Position numbers and translations under genes: made by a program. From the NCBI GenBank assembly GCA_049324835.1, contig JBMOMT010000031.1, positions 1 to 64,000 on the forward strand: DNA of 64,000 bases, written 5' to 3'. Numbering within the stretch: the first letter of the stretch is position 1; the number at the start of each line of letters is the position of its first letter. The stretch comes from JBMOMT01 sp049324835. GTDB lineage: Bacteria; Chloroflexota; Anaerolineae; CAYNKW01. Shown here piece by piece: positions 27,273 through 35,596 of the stretch. The notes under the pieces are model-generated. The model searched no databases, was not told the origin of the DNA, and saw only the letters and a program-made list of their open reading frames with translations.

Positions 27273-28753
27273 TTCCTCTGGGTATAGATGTGCACCGGGT
27301 TGGCCCCAAAACCGCCGGCAAAGATGTGCGCGATCGGCATGTACTGGGTATCGAACCAATCGCTCTGGGTCATGGCAGGCAGCCAGCCATTGGGAACAAC
27401 CACGTAATCGGGTCGATAGGTCTGCACCGCCCAGGAGGCTGTGTCTTCGTAGGTGCTCTCGGCGGCCATTTGCCCGGCGACTGTAGGCTGGATCAGTCCG
27501 GCGAAATCGATCACGGGCCGCTGCGCATAATAGCCAATGATGCCCACTTCGAGCAGGCCCACGCTGGCATCGGCGGGGGTGTGGGCGGCCAGCCATTCGC
27601 CGGTTTTGCGATAGGCCGTCTGGCGATGATCGGTGTGTTGCAGGCGGTAGGCCAGCGTTCCGGCTTCTGGGGCCAGCAACAGCAGCGCCCCCAGAAGCAG
27701 CAGCGCCGGTGTGCAGGGCCGCAGCCGGCGCCAGCGGCGGGCCAGCCAGCGCAGACAGGCAGTCAGTCCTAGAGCGGTCAACAAGGCGGCGGCCGGCGCC
27801 AGCGGACCGTAATACCAAAAGTAGCGCGAGACACCCAGGGCCACGTAGGCCGCCACATAGAGAGCCGTCCAGAACAGCAGCGGCAGCCATCGCCAGGCCC
27901 GTGCACCGATCACCCAGGCCATTCCGAGCAACATAAAAACGGCGTGTAATCGATAGAGCGGCACCTGACCGTAACGGTGCAGTTGTTGCAGCAACCCCTG
28001 CCAGAACGAATCGCTGATCAGCATGGCGCCCTGTTGCTGTTTGGTGTACAGTGTGGTGGGCAAAGGTGAGCCGAAATAGAGCCAGGCAAAACCATACCAC
28101 GGGACAACGATCAGAACAAAAATGAACGCCTGCCGCCAGGGGATCTTGTTTTCAAAGGCCAGGTAATGCAACCCCAGGGCGACGGCAACCAGGATGCCAT
28201 CGGCGCGGGTGAGGGCTACCAGCGCGGCGAACGTGGCCGCCAGGTCGAAGCGCTGCGTGGTGTAGGCGAAAAAGGCCGCCAGCGCCAGAGCGGTGTAAAA
28301 GAGGGTCTCGGCGCCGAGAGTAGAAATCAACAGCGGCGAGATGGCGTACAGCAGAGCCGCTGCCACACCCGTCACCGGCTGGCCCAGCCGCCGCCCCAGG
28401 AGATAGAGCAGCAGCGCGCCTGCTTCCAGGCTCAGGGCGCCGATCAGGTTGCTCAGCCGGGGCAGATCCGACCACAAACGCCCCAGCAGGGCCAGCAGCA
28501 GCGTATAAAGGGGGGTGGTGGTACTCTGCACCCGAGATCCCACGTTGTACACAAAGCCGTGCCCCCGCAGCAGGTTCTGGGCGTAACGATAGGTGATGAA
28601 CGGGTCATCGTAGCCGTAATCGATCAGGCCCAGAAAAACCAACAGGGCCAGGCCAATGGCCAGGCACACCAGCGCCACAGGTTGGGCCACGCGAGCAGTG
28701 GATAAATGCGACACAATAGACGACCGCCCCCTTGAAATCTGTCCCAGAGCCAT
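27269..28753 (-). CDS. GT-C family membrane glycosyltransferase
   Basis: This 494-residue polytopic protein has about eleven hydrophobic helices. The first extracytoplasmic loop carries DYGYDDPFITYRYAQNLLRG, the Asp-Asp motif and conserved pattern of lipid-linked sugar transferases of the GT-C fold (AftB/ArnT-like). It is expected to use a polyprenyl-phosphate sugar outside the membrane and transfer it to a cell-wall glycan or protein. It is first in a three-gene minus operon with a consensus promoter. Confidence 0.82.
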   Translation of the reverse strand: MALGQISRGRSSIVSHLSTARVAQPVALVCLAIGLALLVFLGLIDYGYDDPFITYRYAQNLLRGHGFVYNVGSRVQSTTTPLYTLLLALLGRLWSDLPRLSNLIGALSLEAGALLLYLLGRRLGQPVTGVAAALLYAISPLLISTLGAETLFYTALALAAFFAYTTQRFDLAATFAALVALTRADGILVAVALGLHYLAFENKIPWRQAFIFVLIVVPWYGFAWLYFGSPLPTTLYTKQQQGAMLISDSFWQGLLQQLHRYGQVPLYRLHAVFMLLGMAWVIGARAWRWLPLLFWTALYVAAYVALGVSRYFWYYGPLAPAAALLTALGLTACLRWLARRWRRLRPCTPALLLLGALLLLAPEAGTLAYRLQHTDHRQTAYRKTGEWLAAHTPADASVGLLEVGIIGYYAQRPVIDFAGLIQPTVAGQMAAESTYEDTASWAVQTYRPDYVVVPNGWLPAMTQSDWFDTQYMPIAHIFAGGFGANPVHIYTQRK

Positions 28754-28804
28754 CGCAAACGATGATCCTGTGATCTGCCCGGGTTCCGGCTCAGAGCGGG
28801 GGCT

Positions 28805-28833
28805 ATTATAACATCTTGTGGACAGAAGTTCAA
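28805..28833 (-). promoter_or_regulatory. Promoter of the GT-C / membrane protein / ABC operon
   Basis: On the minus strand TTGAAC (28833-28828) and TATAAT (28810-28805) have a 17-bp spacer. The -35 box overlaps the foot of the terminator hairpin of the upstream minus-strand gene. Confidence 0.8.
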
Positions 28834-28858
28834 ATGCACCCTGCTGGTGGGTGCATTT
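28832..28858 (-). terminator. Terminator of the MFS-HEAT gene
   Basis: A 10-bp stem AAATGCACCC/GGGTGCATTT with a 7-nt loop lies 56 bp after the MFS-HEAT stop. It sits immediately before and partly within the next promoter. Confidence 0.65.
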
Positions 28859-28875
28859 TAGCTTGGGGCCGAGTT

Positions 28876-28910
28876 TTCACTCTCCCGCTGGCTTTTTGTA
28901 GGGACACAGC
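28876..28910 (+). repeat. Degenerate end of an IS66-like MITE
   Basis: CTCTCCCGCTGGCTTTTTGTAGGGACAC and flanking bases match the left end of the copy at 33886 with a few changes. The outer GTAACTGC tip and the whole right end are missing. A relic. Confidence 0.6.
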
Positions 28911-28913
28911 CCA

Positions 28914-31145
28914 TCATCTGATCAGTGCATCCAGCGTGTGTAAGGCCAGCAAAAGATATTCCACGCGCGCCGCCCCGTGCGCCTGCAATTGCCCGGCACA
29001 CGCTCGCAGCACCGCTACGCCTGCTGCGTTGAACTCTTCTATGGGCAGGCGGTCGATGACCTGGCCGACCAACAACGCGCCGCGTGCCAGGTCTTCGCGG
29101 GCCAGGGCCTCCTGGCACTCTAGCAACACCGATTGTAACTGGTCGTCAGCCAGCGATCGGCTCAGTCGTTTTCTGATGGCGGCGATCTCTTGCGATGCGA
29201 CCGTGCCGCTCTCTTGTTGTGCCTGGCGTGAGAGGCGGATGAAATGGGCCTCGTCGCCCACGATGCGGGCCAGCGCCAGGGCCAATTGCATCCTCTCGTC
29301 TTCTTGGGTGCTATCGTTCAAAAGTGTCAATAGCGCTCCCACTGCTTCTTCAGCTCCCAGCTTGCCCAGGGCTGAAGCATAGGCCAGCTTGAGACCACCA
29401 TCCATTTCGTATTCCATCCGCCGCAACAATTCCGGCAGTGTTTCTCTGTCTTCCAGCGTGGCCAGGGCGCGGGCGCTGTGCGCCTGGACAGAGCGATAAG
29501 GGGCGTCCAGCGCCTGACGCAGCGGCCCGATGGCCTGCCGATCGCCGATGCGGCCCAAGGCCCAGGCGGCGATCACACTCAGCGCCGGTTCGTTGCCGCC
29601 CAGGATACGCACCAGGGCCTCAGTGGTGCGTGGGTCTGGATCGCGGCGGGCGATGGAAATCACCGCCTCAAAGCGCACGTTGAAGCGTGGATCGGCCAGC
29701 GCTTCCAGCAGTTCGTCTACCGTCAGCGGGCTTTTGGTCTGACCCAAACGTTCGGTGATCGACACGGCAGCGCGTTCGTCCCTGGCGCGATGATACCGGA
29801 TCATGAATTCCAGGGCGCGGAAGGGGTTGCCGCGCAGGAAAAGGGTGGCAAATTCAGCCATGCTCACGTTGCCGTCGGCTCGCACTTTGCCCAGCAGCCC
29901 CAGGCTCGCCAGAGGCAGGGTGATGCCGATGACGAACAGGATGGCATAAGCATCCAGGGAAAAGATCAGGAAGCGACCAGAAAGGCCCGCCGAGCGCTCG
30001 AGTATCCAGCCGCCGGCCAGTTTGCTGATGCCGGCCCCGATGCCGATCCAGGCCGAGTAGAGGGCCATGTAGGCGTTATTCCGCTCTGGCGGTACAACAC
30101 TGACGAAAAGCAGCCGCCCGGAGCCGATCTGCCAGGCGATGTTGGCCAGACCCTGCACGGTGGATATGGCCAGGGCGAGATAAAAACTGAGCGGCGCCTG
30201 CCGGGGCAGCAGCCACCAGCCAAATGGCAGCGCCGCGAACAGCGCCACACTCCACAACATCACCGGCTTGCTGCCGTAACGGTCGGAGGCCCAGCCCCAA
30301 AGATAACTGGATAACAGCCCGCCGATCAGAGTGCCGGTCTGGAGCAGCACCACTTGGCCGGAAGGGATGCCGATCTGCTCTTGCAAAAAGAGGGGCAGAA
30401 AAGAGGTGAGCGGCACCGTCGCCAGGGTGATCAGACCCACACCGGCCAGGTAGCGCATCAGGTTTCTATCCGCAGTGGCGGCCGCCAGATCGCGGGGTGA
30501 CGTGCGCTCGGCGTGGGTGCCGCGGGTCGATGCGCCGCCAGGCACAAAAGAAAAAGCCCAGATAGAAACGATCCCAAAGAGCACGGCTGCGCCGAACAAG
30601 ATCACAAACCTGTTCAGGTCGGGCGTCGGGCCGAGGATGTAACCGGCGGCCGTCACCGCTGCAAACGCCGAGAGATTGGTAAAGATGTTCTCGGTGGCGG
30701 TATATTTGCCCCGCACGGCGTTGGGGATGTACTCTTGCATCCAGGGATAGAGGGCGGTCATGCCCACCGAGCGGCTGATGGCAAAACCGGCCGAAATGAC
30801 GACCACGTAAATCAACGTGATGTGGGCGCCAAAGCGGGTCAGCACCCACGGCGTAAAGAGCAGCAGCACCGTCACGCCGTTTCGCACCCCCCAAAAAGTG
30901 AGAAAGGTGCGTTTGTAGCCAAAGCGCCCTACCGCCGGCGCCACGATCAATGAGACGAGGTTAGAGAACGACAGCACCGAGAGCAGTATGCCGATCTGGG
31001 TTTTGTTAAAGCCGAGCTGCGCCAAAAAGAGCACGTAGGCCGAGCCAAAAAAGGCAAGCTGTACGAAAAACGAATTAAAGGCGCTGAATGCGATGCTCCA
31101 CGGCAGGCCGCGGAGCTTTTCGGCGGTGGTGAGTTCCTGGTTCAT
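28914..31145 (-). CDS. MFS transporter fused to HEAT repeats
   Basis: This 743-residue protein's first 420 residues or so form a 12-helix major facilitator (starting FNSFFVQLAFFGSAYVLFL; a loop motif RFGYKR between helices 2 and 3). From about residue 455 to the end it is soluble and helical, with repeats of PBS-lyase/HEAT type (PRFNVRFEAVISIAR, EPALSVIAAWALGRIGDRQAIGPLRQAL, YRSVQAHSARALATLED). HEAT repeats normally bind proteins, so the transporter may be coupled to a cytoplasmic partner. Substrate is unknown. The metallopeptidase gene lies 9 bp upstream. Confidence 0.85.
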   Translation of the reverse strand: MNQELTTAEKLRGLPWSIAFSAFNSFFVQLAFFGSAYVLFLAQLGFNKTQIGILLSVLSFSNLVSLIVAPAVGRFGYKRTFLTFWGVRNGVTVLLLFTPWVLTRFGAHITLIYVVVISAGFAISRSVGMTALYPWMQEYIPNAVRGKYTATENIFTNLSAFAAVTAAGYILGPTPDLNRFVILFGAAVLFGIVSIWAFSFVPGGASTRGTHAERTSPRDLAAATADRNLMRYLAGVGLITLATVPLTSFLPLFLQEQIGIPSGQVVLLQTGTLIGGLLSSYLWGWASDRYGSKPVMLWSVALFAALPFGWWLLPRQAPLSFYLALAISTVQGLANIAWQIGSGRLLFVSVVPPERNNAYMALYSAWIGIGAGISKLAGGWILERSAGLSGRFLIFSLDAYAILFVIGITLPLASLGLLGKVRADGNVSMAEFATLFLRGNPFRALEFMIRYHRARDERAAVSITERLGQTKSPLTVDELLEALADPRFNVRFEAVISIARRDPDPRTTEALVRILGGNEPALSVIAAWALGRIGDRQAIGPLRQALDAPYRSVQAHSARALATLEDRETLPELLRRMEYEMDGGLKLAYASALGKLGAEEAVGALLTLLNDSTQEDERMQLALALARIVGDEAHFIRLSRQAQQESGTVASQEIAAIRKRLSRSLADDQLQSVLLECQEALAREDLARGALLVGQVIDRLPIEEFNAAGVAVLRACAGQLQAHGAARVEYLLLALHTLDALIR

Positions 31146-31154
31146 CGAGCTCCT

Positions 31155-32945
31155 CTATGGCGCGCCGACCAGTGTCCAGAACTCGTCGGCGTAGGCGCGG
31201 GCCCGGTCAAAACGGCCCATGCGCCAGGTCACACGCAGCCCGTCCAGCGCCCAGCCTGCGGGTTGACCCTGTACCTCTGGCAGGTGGGTCGCCTGGTAGC
31301 CGTAAGCGCGGCCCATCTCGGCTTCCAGCGCCGCCAGTGCTGCGCCATCGACCTGGACATTTTTGGCCAGAGCCGTGGTGGCCTCTGCCCAGAGGGCGTC
31401 CAATTCGGCCAGCGAGTGACCGGTCACGCCTTGCCAGTCGGCCGAGTGATAGAGCTGGGCCACGGCCTGCATGCCCCAGCGTTGCACCAAAAAGGCTACC
31501 AGACAACCGCTGGCCATGTAATTGTCCTGATCCATGTAGCCCCAATAGCGTGCGTTTTCGCCGAGCAGGAATCGGGCCGGCGGCAGCGCATTGGCCGCCT
31601 GCATGCCGACGCAAAAACCATCCAGCGCCAGCCAGCCGGCCGACTCGAAAATCGGCCACTGGACGAAAACGGCCAACCCTTCCGAGATCATGACCGACGA
31701 GGCCGGCTGAAACTCGTTCAACGCGGTGAGGTGGGTCAGTTCGTGGGCCAGCCCGGCCTCGAATTCGATCAGCGGCCCGGTGCCATCGTAGCGGTAAAAA
31801 ACCTTACGGGCGGCAGACATGGAAAACCCTCGCGAGGTCTCGCCCGGTTCGGTAAAGGGCGTCCCGGCCACGTACAGGTCGAAATGCCAGGCAGGCTCCA
31901 CGCCCAGCGTCCGGTTGACGTGGGCCAACGCCCGTTCGGTGGCGGCGATGAGATAGTCGGTGTCGCCGTCGGCGGCAGCGCCCGGCTGGTAATGCACGGT
32001 AAAGCGGCTGCCCTCGGCGGCCAGGGGATAACCCGTGTCCAGATCGCCATAGATGGGTGATGGAGCCGTCCAGGGCGTTTTGTGCGGCGTGGGGTGCAGG
32101 GCCGGCGACGGCGCGCTGCCTGGCGTAGCTGCCCAGTGAAGCAGCGCCTCCAGCCCGGCCTGGTTGGGGGCCTCGTCGAGGGTGAAACGATCTGGCAGGT
32201 GAAGGTCTACCGCGGCGATGCCCTGCGCCGCCAGCCAGGCCGTCGAGCGGTTGTGGGGCGGCCAATCTGCGTCCGGCGGGGCGATGGGATAACCGGTGGC
32301 CTGGCTCAACGTCGCCGCCAGCGAGGCGGCGGTTTTGCCCGCTGCGGGAAACAAGCCGCCATGGAGGCAGAGGGTGTCAAAGCTGTGCAACAAAACCACC
32401 GCCCGAACGGCCTCAGCCGTCAATAGCTCGTGCAGCGCGGCAGCCTCTGGCTCCAAAAAGGGCGCCGGCCCTGCATCTGGAACCCGCGGGCCGTGTTGCG
32501 CCATCTGTTGCCAGTTTGTCTCCCAGGCGCGATCCAGATCGGCGCCGTGGGCGTTGAAACGTCCGTCCAGGCCAACCCCTGCGGCGGCGCCATCGGGATT
32601 GGCCGTGGGAACGAGCAGCAGGCGCACACCATCGGCCAAGCGATGCGGCCCGGTCAGCAGCCATTGGCGCAACGCCTCGACCAGCTCGCTGGTGTTCCAC
32701 TCCAGCCCACCGTGGAGGCCGCCGATCAGCGCCACGGCGGCCGGCCCGTCGCCAAAGCGCCAGACCACCAGATCGCGTCCGCCTGCCGAGCGGCCATACA
32801 CCCAGGTATCCGGGGTGGGTGAGAGGATCGGTGCGGCAGACGACGGTGCAGGGTTTGCGCCGAATGTGATTGTTGGAAAAGGGTGGACGATCAGTCCGCA
32901 GGTGATGGTCAAAACCAATACCAGGCGGCCCCAGGGACAACACAT
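31155..32945 (-). CDS. Secreted protein with M14-type carboxypeptidase and HExxH peptidase domains
   Basis: This 596-residue protein starts at 32945, after CGAGG, and has a signal peptide (LVLVLTITCGLIVHPF). Residues about 60-300 look like a zinc carboxypeptidase of family M14: GGLHGGLEWNT (H-x2-E), then TANPDGAAAGVGLDGRFNAHGADLDR, then LLHSFD with a candidate third His. The second half contains LAHELTHLTALNEF, an HExxH zinc site, followed by MISEGLAVFV with a candidate third ligand Glu, as in peptidase-MA-like proteins. Two peptidase folds in one chain is unusual. A TATAAT box is visible at 32982-32977 on this strand, with no good -35. Confidence 0.82.
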   Translation of the reverse strand: MCCPWGRLVLVLTITCGLIVHPFPTITFGANPAPSSAAPILSPTPDTWVYGRSAGGRDLVVWRFGDGPAAVALIGGLHGGLEWNTSELVEALRQWLLTGPHRLADGVRLLLVPTANPDGAAAGVGLDGRFNAHGADLDRAWETNWQQMAQHGPRVPDAGPAPFLEPEAAALHELLTAEAVRAVVLLHSFDTLCLHGGLFPAAGKTAASLAATLSQATGYPIAPPDADWPPHNRSTAWLAAQGIAAVDLHLPDRFTLDEAPNQAGLEALLHWAATPGSAPSPALHPTPHKTPWTAPSPIYGDLDTGYPLAAEGSRFTVHYQPGAAADGDTDYLIAATERALAHVNRTLGVEPAWHFDLYVAGTPFTEPGETSRGFSMSAARKVFYRYDGTGPLIEFEAGLAHELTHLTALNEFQPASSVMISEGLAVFVQWPIFESAGWLALDGFCVGMQAANALPPARFLLGENARYWGYMDQDNYMASGCLVAFLVQRWGMQAVAQLYHSADWQGVTGHSLAELDALWAEATTALAKNVQVDGAALAALEAEMGRAYGYQATHLPEVQGQPAGWALDGLRVTWRMGRFDRARAYADEFWTLVGAP

Positions 32946-33017
32946 GGTCAGGCCTCGTTGAATCTTGATACTCTGAATTATACCACAGCCTGCGAACGAT
33001 GGGTAAACTGGCTGCGG

Positions 33018-33046
33018 TTGCCGGGCGTTCCGGTTCATGGTAGAAT
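33018..33046 (+). promoter_or_regulatory. Promoter for the MTHFS-like gene
   Basis: TTGCCG (33018-33023) and TAGAAT (33041-33046) have a 17-bp spacer, 54 bp before the start codon. Confidence 0.65.
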
Positions 33047-33100
33047 AGAGACCAGTGTGGGTCAATCAGCCATTAGAGAGTGTTGGATCGGAGGCTGTGG

Positions 33101-33871
33101 ATGACGATGCACGACCAGGCAGATTGGAGTGGCCGGCACGGTGGCAAGGACGCGCTGCGACAGGTCATCTGGACACATCTCAAAGCTCAGGGCATTGCCT
33201 GGCGTGAGCCTTTTGGTCACATTCCCACCTTTGTGGGGGCCGAAAAGGCCGCTGAACGCCTGGCGGCGCTGCCGATCTGGCAGCGCGCGCAGGTCATCAA
33301 GTGCAACCCCGATACCCCCCAGATCCCGGTGCGGCTGCGCGCCCTGCAGGACGGCAAGCGGCTCTACATGGCCGTGCCGCGCCTCACCGACGTGCGTTGT
33401 TTTGTCGAGCTGAGCGCCGAGGCCCTGCATCAAAAGGGTGTCGGCCTGGAGCTGGCGGCGGTGGCCAGTGAGGCGCTGGCGCACGGGCGCATGGTCACGC
33501 TGGAAGAGATGCAGCCCATCGATCTGGTGGTGACCGGCTGCGTGGCGGTGACGCGCCGCGGCGGGCGCACCGGCAAAGGGGCCGGATTCGCCGATCTGGA
33601 GCTGGGCATGTTGCGCGAGTCGGGGTTACTTGGCCGCGATGTGCCCATCGTGACCACGGTGCATACGCTTCAGATCGTGGACGATGCGCATCTGCCCATG
33701 CAGCCGCACGATTCGGCTCTCGACTGGATCGTCACGCCGGACGAAACCATCGAGACGCACACCCCTCACCCGCAGCCCACCGGCCTCGATTGGGCGGCGG
33801 TGCGGCCGGAGCAACTGGAGACCATCCCCGCCCTGCAAAAGCTGCGAGAGCGCCGGTTGGATGGGGCGTAA
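33101..33871 (+). CDS. 5-formyltetrahydrofolate cyclo-ligase family protein (MTHFSD-like)
   Basis: This 256-residue protein is related to 5-formyltetrahydrofolate cyclo-ligase (5-FCL), in the longer MTHFSD-like branch. Features include KDALRQVIWTHLKAQ at the start, KCNPDTPQIPVR, and a C-terminal GKGAGFADLELGMLRE that matches the conserved GxGxGYYD-type nucleotide region of the family. ATG 33101 follows GGAGG. Whether it still acts on folate is unclear; the canonical tyrosine-rich GKGGGYYDR is changed to GKGAGFADLE. Confidence 0.8.
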   Translation: MTMHDQADWSGRHGGKDALRQVIWTHLKAQGIAWREPFGHIPTFVGAEKAAERLAALPIWQRAQVIKCNPDTPQIPVRLRALQDGKRLYMAVPRLTDVRCFVELSAEALHQKGVGLELAAVASEALAHGRMVTLEEMQPIDLVVTGCVAVTRRGGRTGKGAGFADLELGMLRESGLLGRDVPIVTTVHTLQIVDDAHLPMQPHDSALDWIVTPDETIETHTPHPQPTGLDWAAVRPEQLETIPALQKLRERRLDGA

Positions 33872-33885
33872 AACGTCGATATTTT

Positions 33886-34039
33886 GTAACTGCTCACCCT
33901 CCCGCTGGCTTTCGTAGGGGCACGGCATTGCCGTGCCTCCTGATGTCGCTACAGTTTGCAGATTTACCGGATCCAGTCGGCCAGATTGTAGCATGGGATG
34001 AACGATTTTAGCCTGCGGGAGGGTAGGCTGAGCAGTTAC
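33886..34039. mobile_element. IS66-like MITE, copy 3
   Basis: A 154-bp element with the same 11-bp terminal repeats and an interior clearly related to copy 1, including the near-palindromic GGCACGG/CCGTGCC core. The flanks (GATATTTT on the left, TCTCAAGG on the right) show no target duplication. This copy is therefore older, or was altered by recombination. Confidence 0.85.
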
Positions 34040-34077
34040 TCTCAAGGTGTTGTTGCTGTGGAGAGACAGGGCGACTG

Positions 34078-34881
34078 ATGACGGGGGGTCGTTATGTTTA
34101 TCTTTCACCCCATCTGGATGACGCCGTCCTTTCGTGTGGCGGGCGGTTGCACCAGCTTGCGCGGGCAGGATTGCCGGTGACGGTGGTGACAGTTTTTGCC
34201 GGCAGTCCGCCTTCAGAGGTGGGTGTGAACGGTGAGGCGCGTTCGGGCCTGATCGCGGCTCTGCATCAGCGCTGGCAGGTCGAGGGGGATGTGCCGGCGG
34301 CGCGACGTATGGAGGATGAGGCGGCTCTGCGCCTTTTGGGGGTCGGCTGGCATCACCTGGATTATCTGGATTGCATCTACCGGCGGCACCCGCTGACGGG
34401 GGAAGTTGTATACCGTTCCAACGAGCAGATCTTTGGCAGCGTGCATCCCGCCGAGTTTCACCTGGCGGTGGAGCTGGCGCAACTGTTGGCGGCCCTGTTG
34501 GGTCCGCCTGAGGGGGTGTGGGTATACGCGCCCCTGTCGGTGGGTCACCACGTGGACCATCAACTGTTGGTAGTATCGGCCCTGCGTTTGCAGGCCAGGG
34601 GGTATCGGCTGGCTTTTTACGAGGACTATCCCTATGCCGAGGCGGCGGCAGCGTTGGAGAGGGCGCTGCGGTGGCTGGGTGAGGATCACTGGCAGCCAGA
34701 GTTTTGGCCGCTCGATGCTCAAGACCTGGCGGCCAAGGCGGCAGCGGTGGGTTGTTATCGCTCCCAGTTGAGCACTTTTTTCGACGATGCCGCCGAGATG
34801 GCGCTGCGCCTGGAGTCTTTTGCGCTCACGCGCGCGCCAGGCCGGGGGCCATGCGAGCGGGTGTGGCACTTGACGAAATGA
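34078..34881 (+). CDS. PIG-L (LmbE-like) deacetylase
   Basis: This 267-residue metal-dependent N-acetylglucosaminyl deacetylase-family protein has the zinc motif SPHLDDAVLSCGG at residues 9-21 and a second metal His in SVGHHVDHQLLV near residue 157. Family members remove acetyl groups from GlcNAc derivatives (BshB, MshB, PIG-L). BshB-like action on a thiol precursor is possible but not supported by neighbours. The final codons overlap the greA promoter. Confidence 0.88.
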   Translation: MTGGRYVYLSPHLDDAVLSCGGRLHQLARAGLPVTVVTVFAGSPPSEVGVNGEARSGLIAALHQRWQVEGDVPAARRMEDEAALRLLGVGWHHLDYLDCIYRRHPLTGEVVYRSNEQIFGSVHPAEFHLAVELAQLLAALLGPPEGVWVYAPLSVGHHVDHQLLVVSALRLQARGYRLAFYEDYPYAEAAAALERALRWLGEDHWQPEFWPLDAQDLAAKAAAVGCYRSQLSTFFDDAAEMALRLESFALTRAPGRGPCERVWHLTK

Positions 34882-34898
34882 GCTTTTCAGTTTATAAT
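34870..34898 (+). promoter_or_regulatory. Promoter upstream of greA
   Basis: TTGACG (34870-34875) and TATAAT (34893-34898) have a 17-bp spacer. The -35 lies in the last codons of the PIG-L gene. Transcription would start near 34905 and meet a terminator hairpin about 18 nt later. Confidence 0.8.
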
Positions 34899-34922
34899 TG
34901 TTGCCATTGGGGGTGAGTTGGG

Positions 34923-34950
34923 AACTGAGAGAGTTGCTCTCTCAGTTTTT
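34923..34950 (+). terminator. Leader terminator (possible attenuator) of greA
   Basis: A perfect 11-bp stem AACTGAGAGAG/CTCTCTCAGTT with a 3-nt loop runs into five T. It lies between the promoter and greA, so it must be read through for greA expression unless a second promoter exists. Confidence 0.8.
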
Positions 34951-35033
34951 GTCGTTTGTATTGCACACCGCGCCACTGGCGCGCGCTTTTTTTGTCTGTC
35001 TTGACAGTGGGGGGCCACAAGCGAGCGAGGGTG

Positions 35034-35513
35034 ATGGCAGAGTCTACGTCTTTTCTCACGTTGGAGGGTTACGAAAGACTGCGGGATGAACTGGAGCATC
35101 TCACGACAGTTCGCCGGCAGGAAGTGGCGGAAAAGATTCGCAGCGCCAAAGAGGATGGGGACGTTTCCGAGAACGCGGGTTACGATCAGGCCAAGGAAGA
35201 ACAGGCCTTCCTCGAAGGGCGCATCATGACGCTGGAACGGTTGCTACAAGGGGCTATCATCATCGAAGAGGAAGGCCCGGCAGACCAGGTGCGGTTGGGC
35301 AGCCGGGTGACGGTGATCGAGATGGAGGCCGAGGGCGGCAGCGCGCCAGAGACGTATCACGTCGTCGGTTCGGCGGAGGCGGATCCGATCCGCGGGCGTA
35401 TCTCGAACGAATCACCTCTAGGCAAGGCGCTCATGGGGCACCGCGTGGGCCAGATGGTGTCGGTGAGAGCGCCCGGTGGCGAGATTCACTTTGAAATCGT
35501 CCGTATCGACTGA
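35034..35513 (+). CDS. greA: Transcription elongation factor GreA
   Basis: This 159-residue protein has the N-terminal coiled coil with the acidic tip AKEDGDVSENAGYDQAK, whose Asp and Glu enter the RNA polymerase secondary channel. The C-terminal FKBP-like domain includes ISNESPLGKALMGHRVGQ. It stimulates cleavage of backtracked transcripts. ATG 35034 is used with a weak GAGGGTG site; upstream in-frame codons give no family match. It is separated from lysS by a terminator. Confidence 0.96.
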   Translation: MAESTSFLTLEGYERLRDELEHLTTVRRQEVAEKIRSAKEDGDVSENAGYDQAKEEQAFLEGRIMTLERLLQGAIIIEEEGPADQVRLGSRVTVIEMEAEGGSAPETYHVVGSAEADPIRGRISNESPLGKALMGHRVGQMVSVRAPGGEIHFEIVRID

Positions 35514-35527
35514 GCCCCGATGACAGG

Positions 35528-35559
35528 CCCCGGCACGAAGTAGCGTGACCGGGGTTTTT
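35528..35559 (+). terminator. Terminator between greA and lysS
   Basis: A CCCCGG/CCGGGG stem extended by CAC/GTG past one bulged A, followed by five T. lysS begins 38 bp later, so some read-through or an unseen promoter is needed. Confidence 0.8.
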
Positions 35560-35596
35560 GTTACGATATGCGGTTGATGTGAGGGGAGAACAGGCC

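Noticed and set aside
33886..34039. MITE copies interpreted as a structured regulatory RNA (riboswitch)
   Set aside because: Two copies have 8-bp target duplications, and copy 2 has a different interior, which fits mobile DNA rather than an aptamer.
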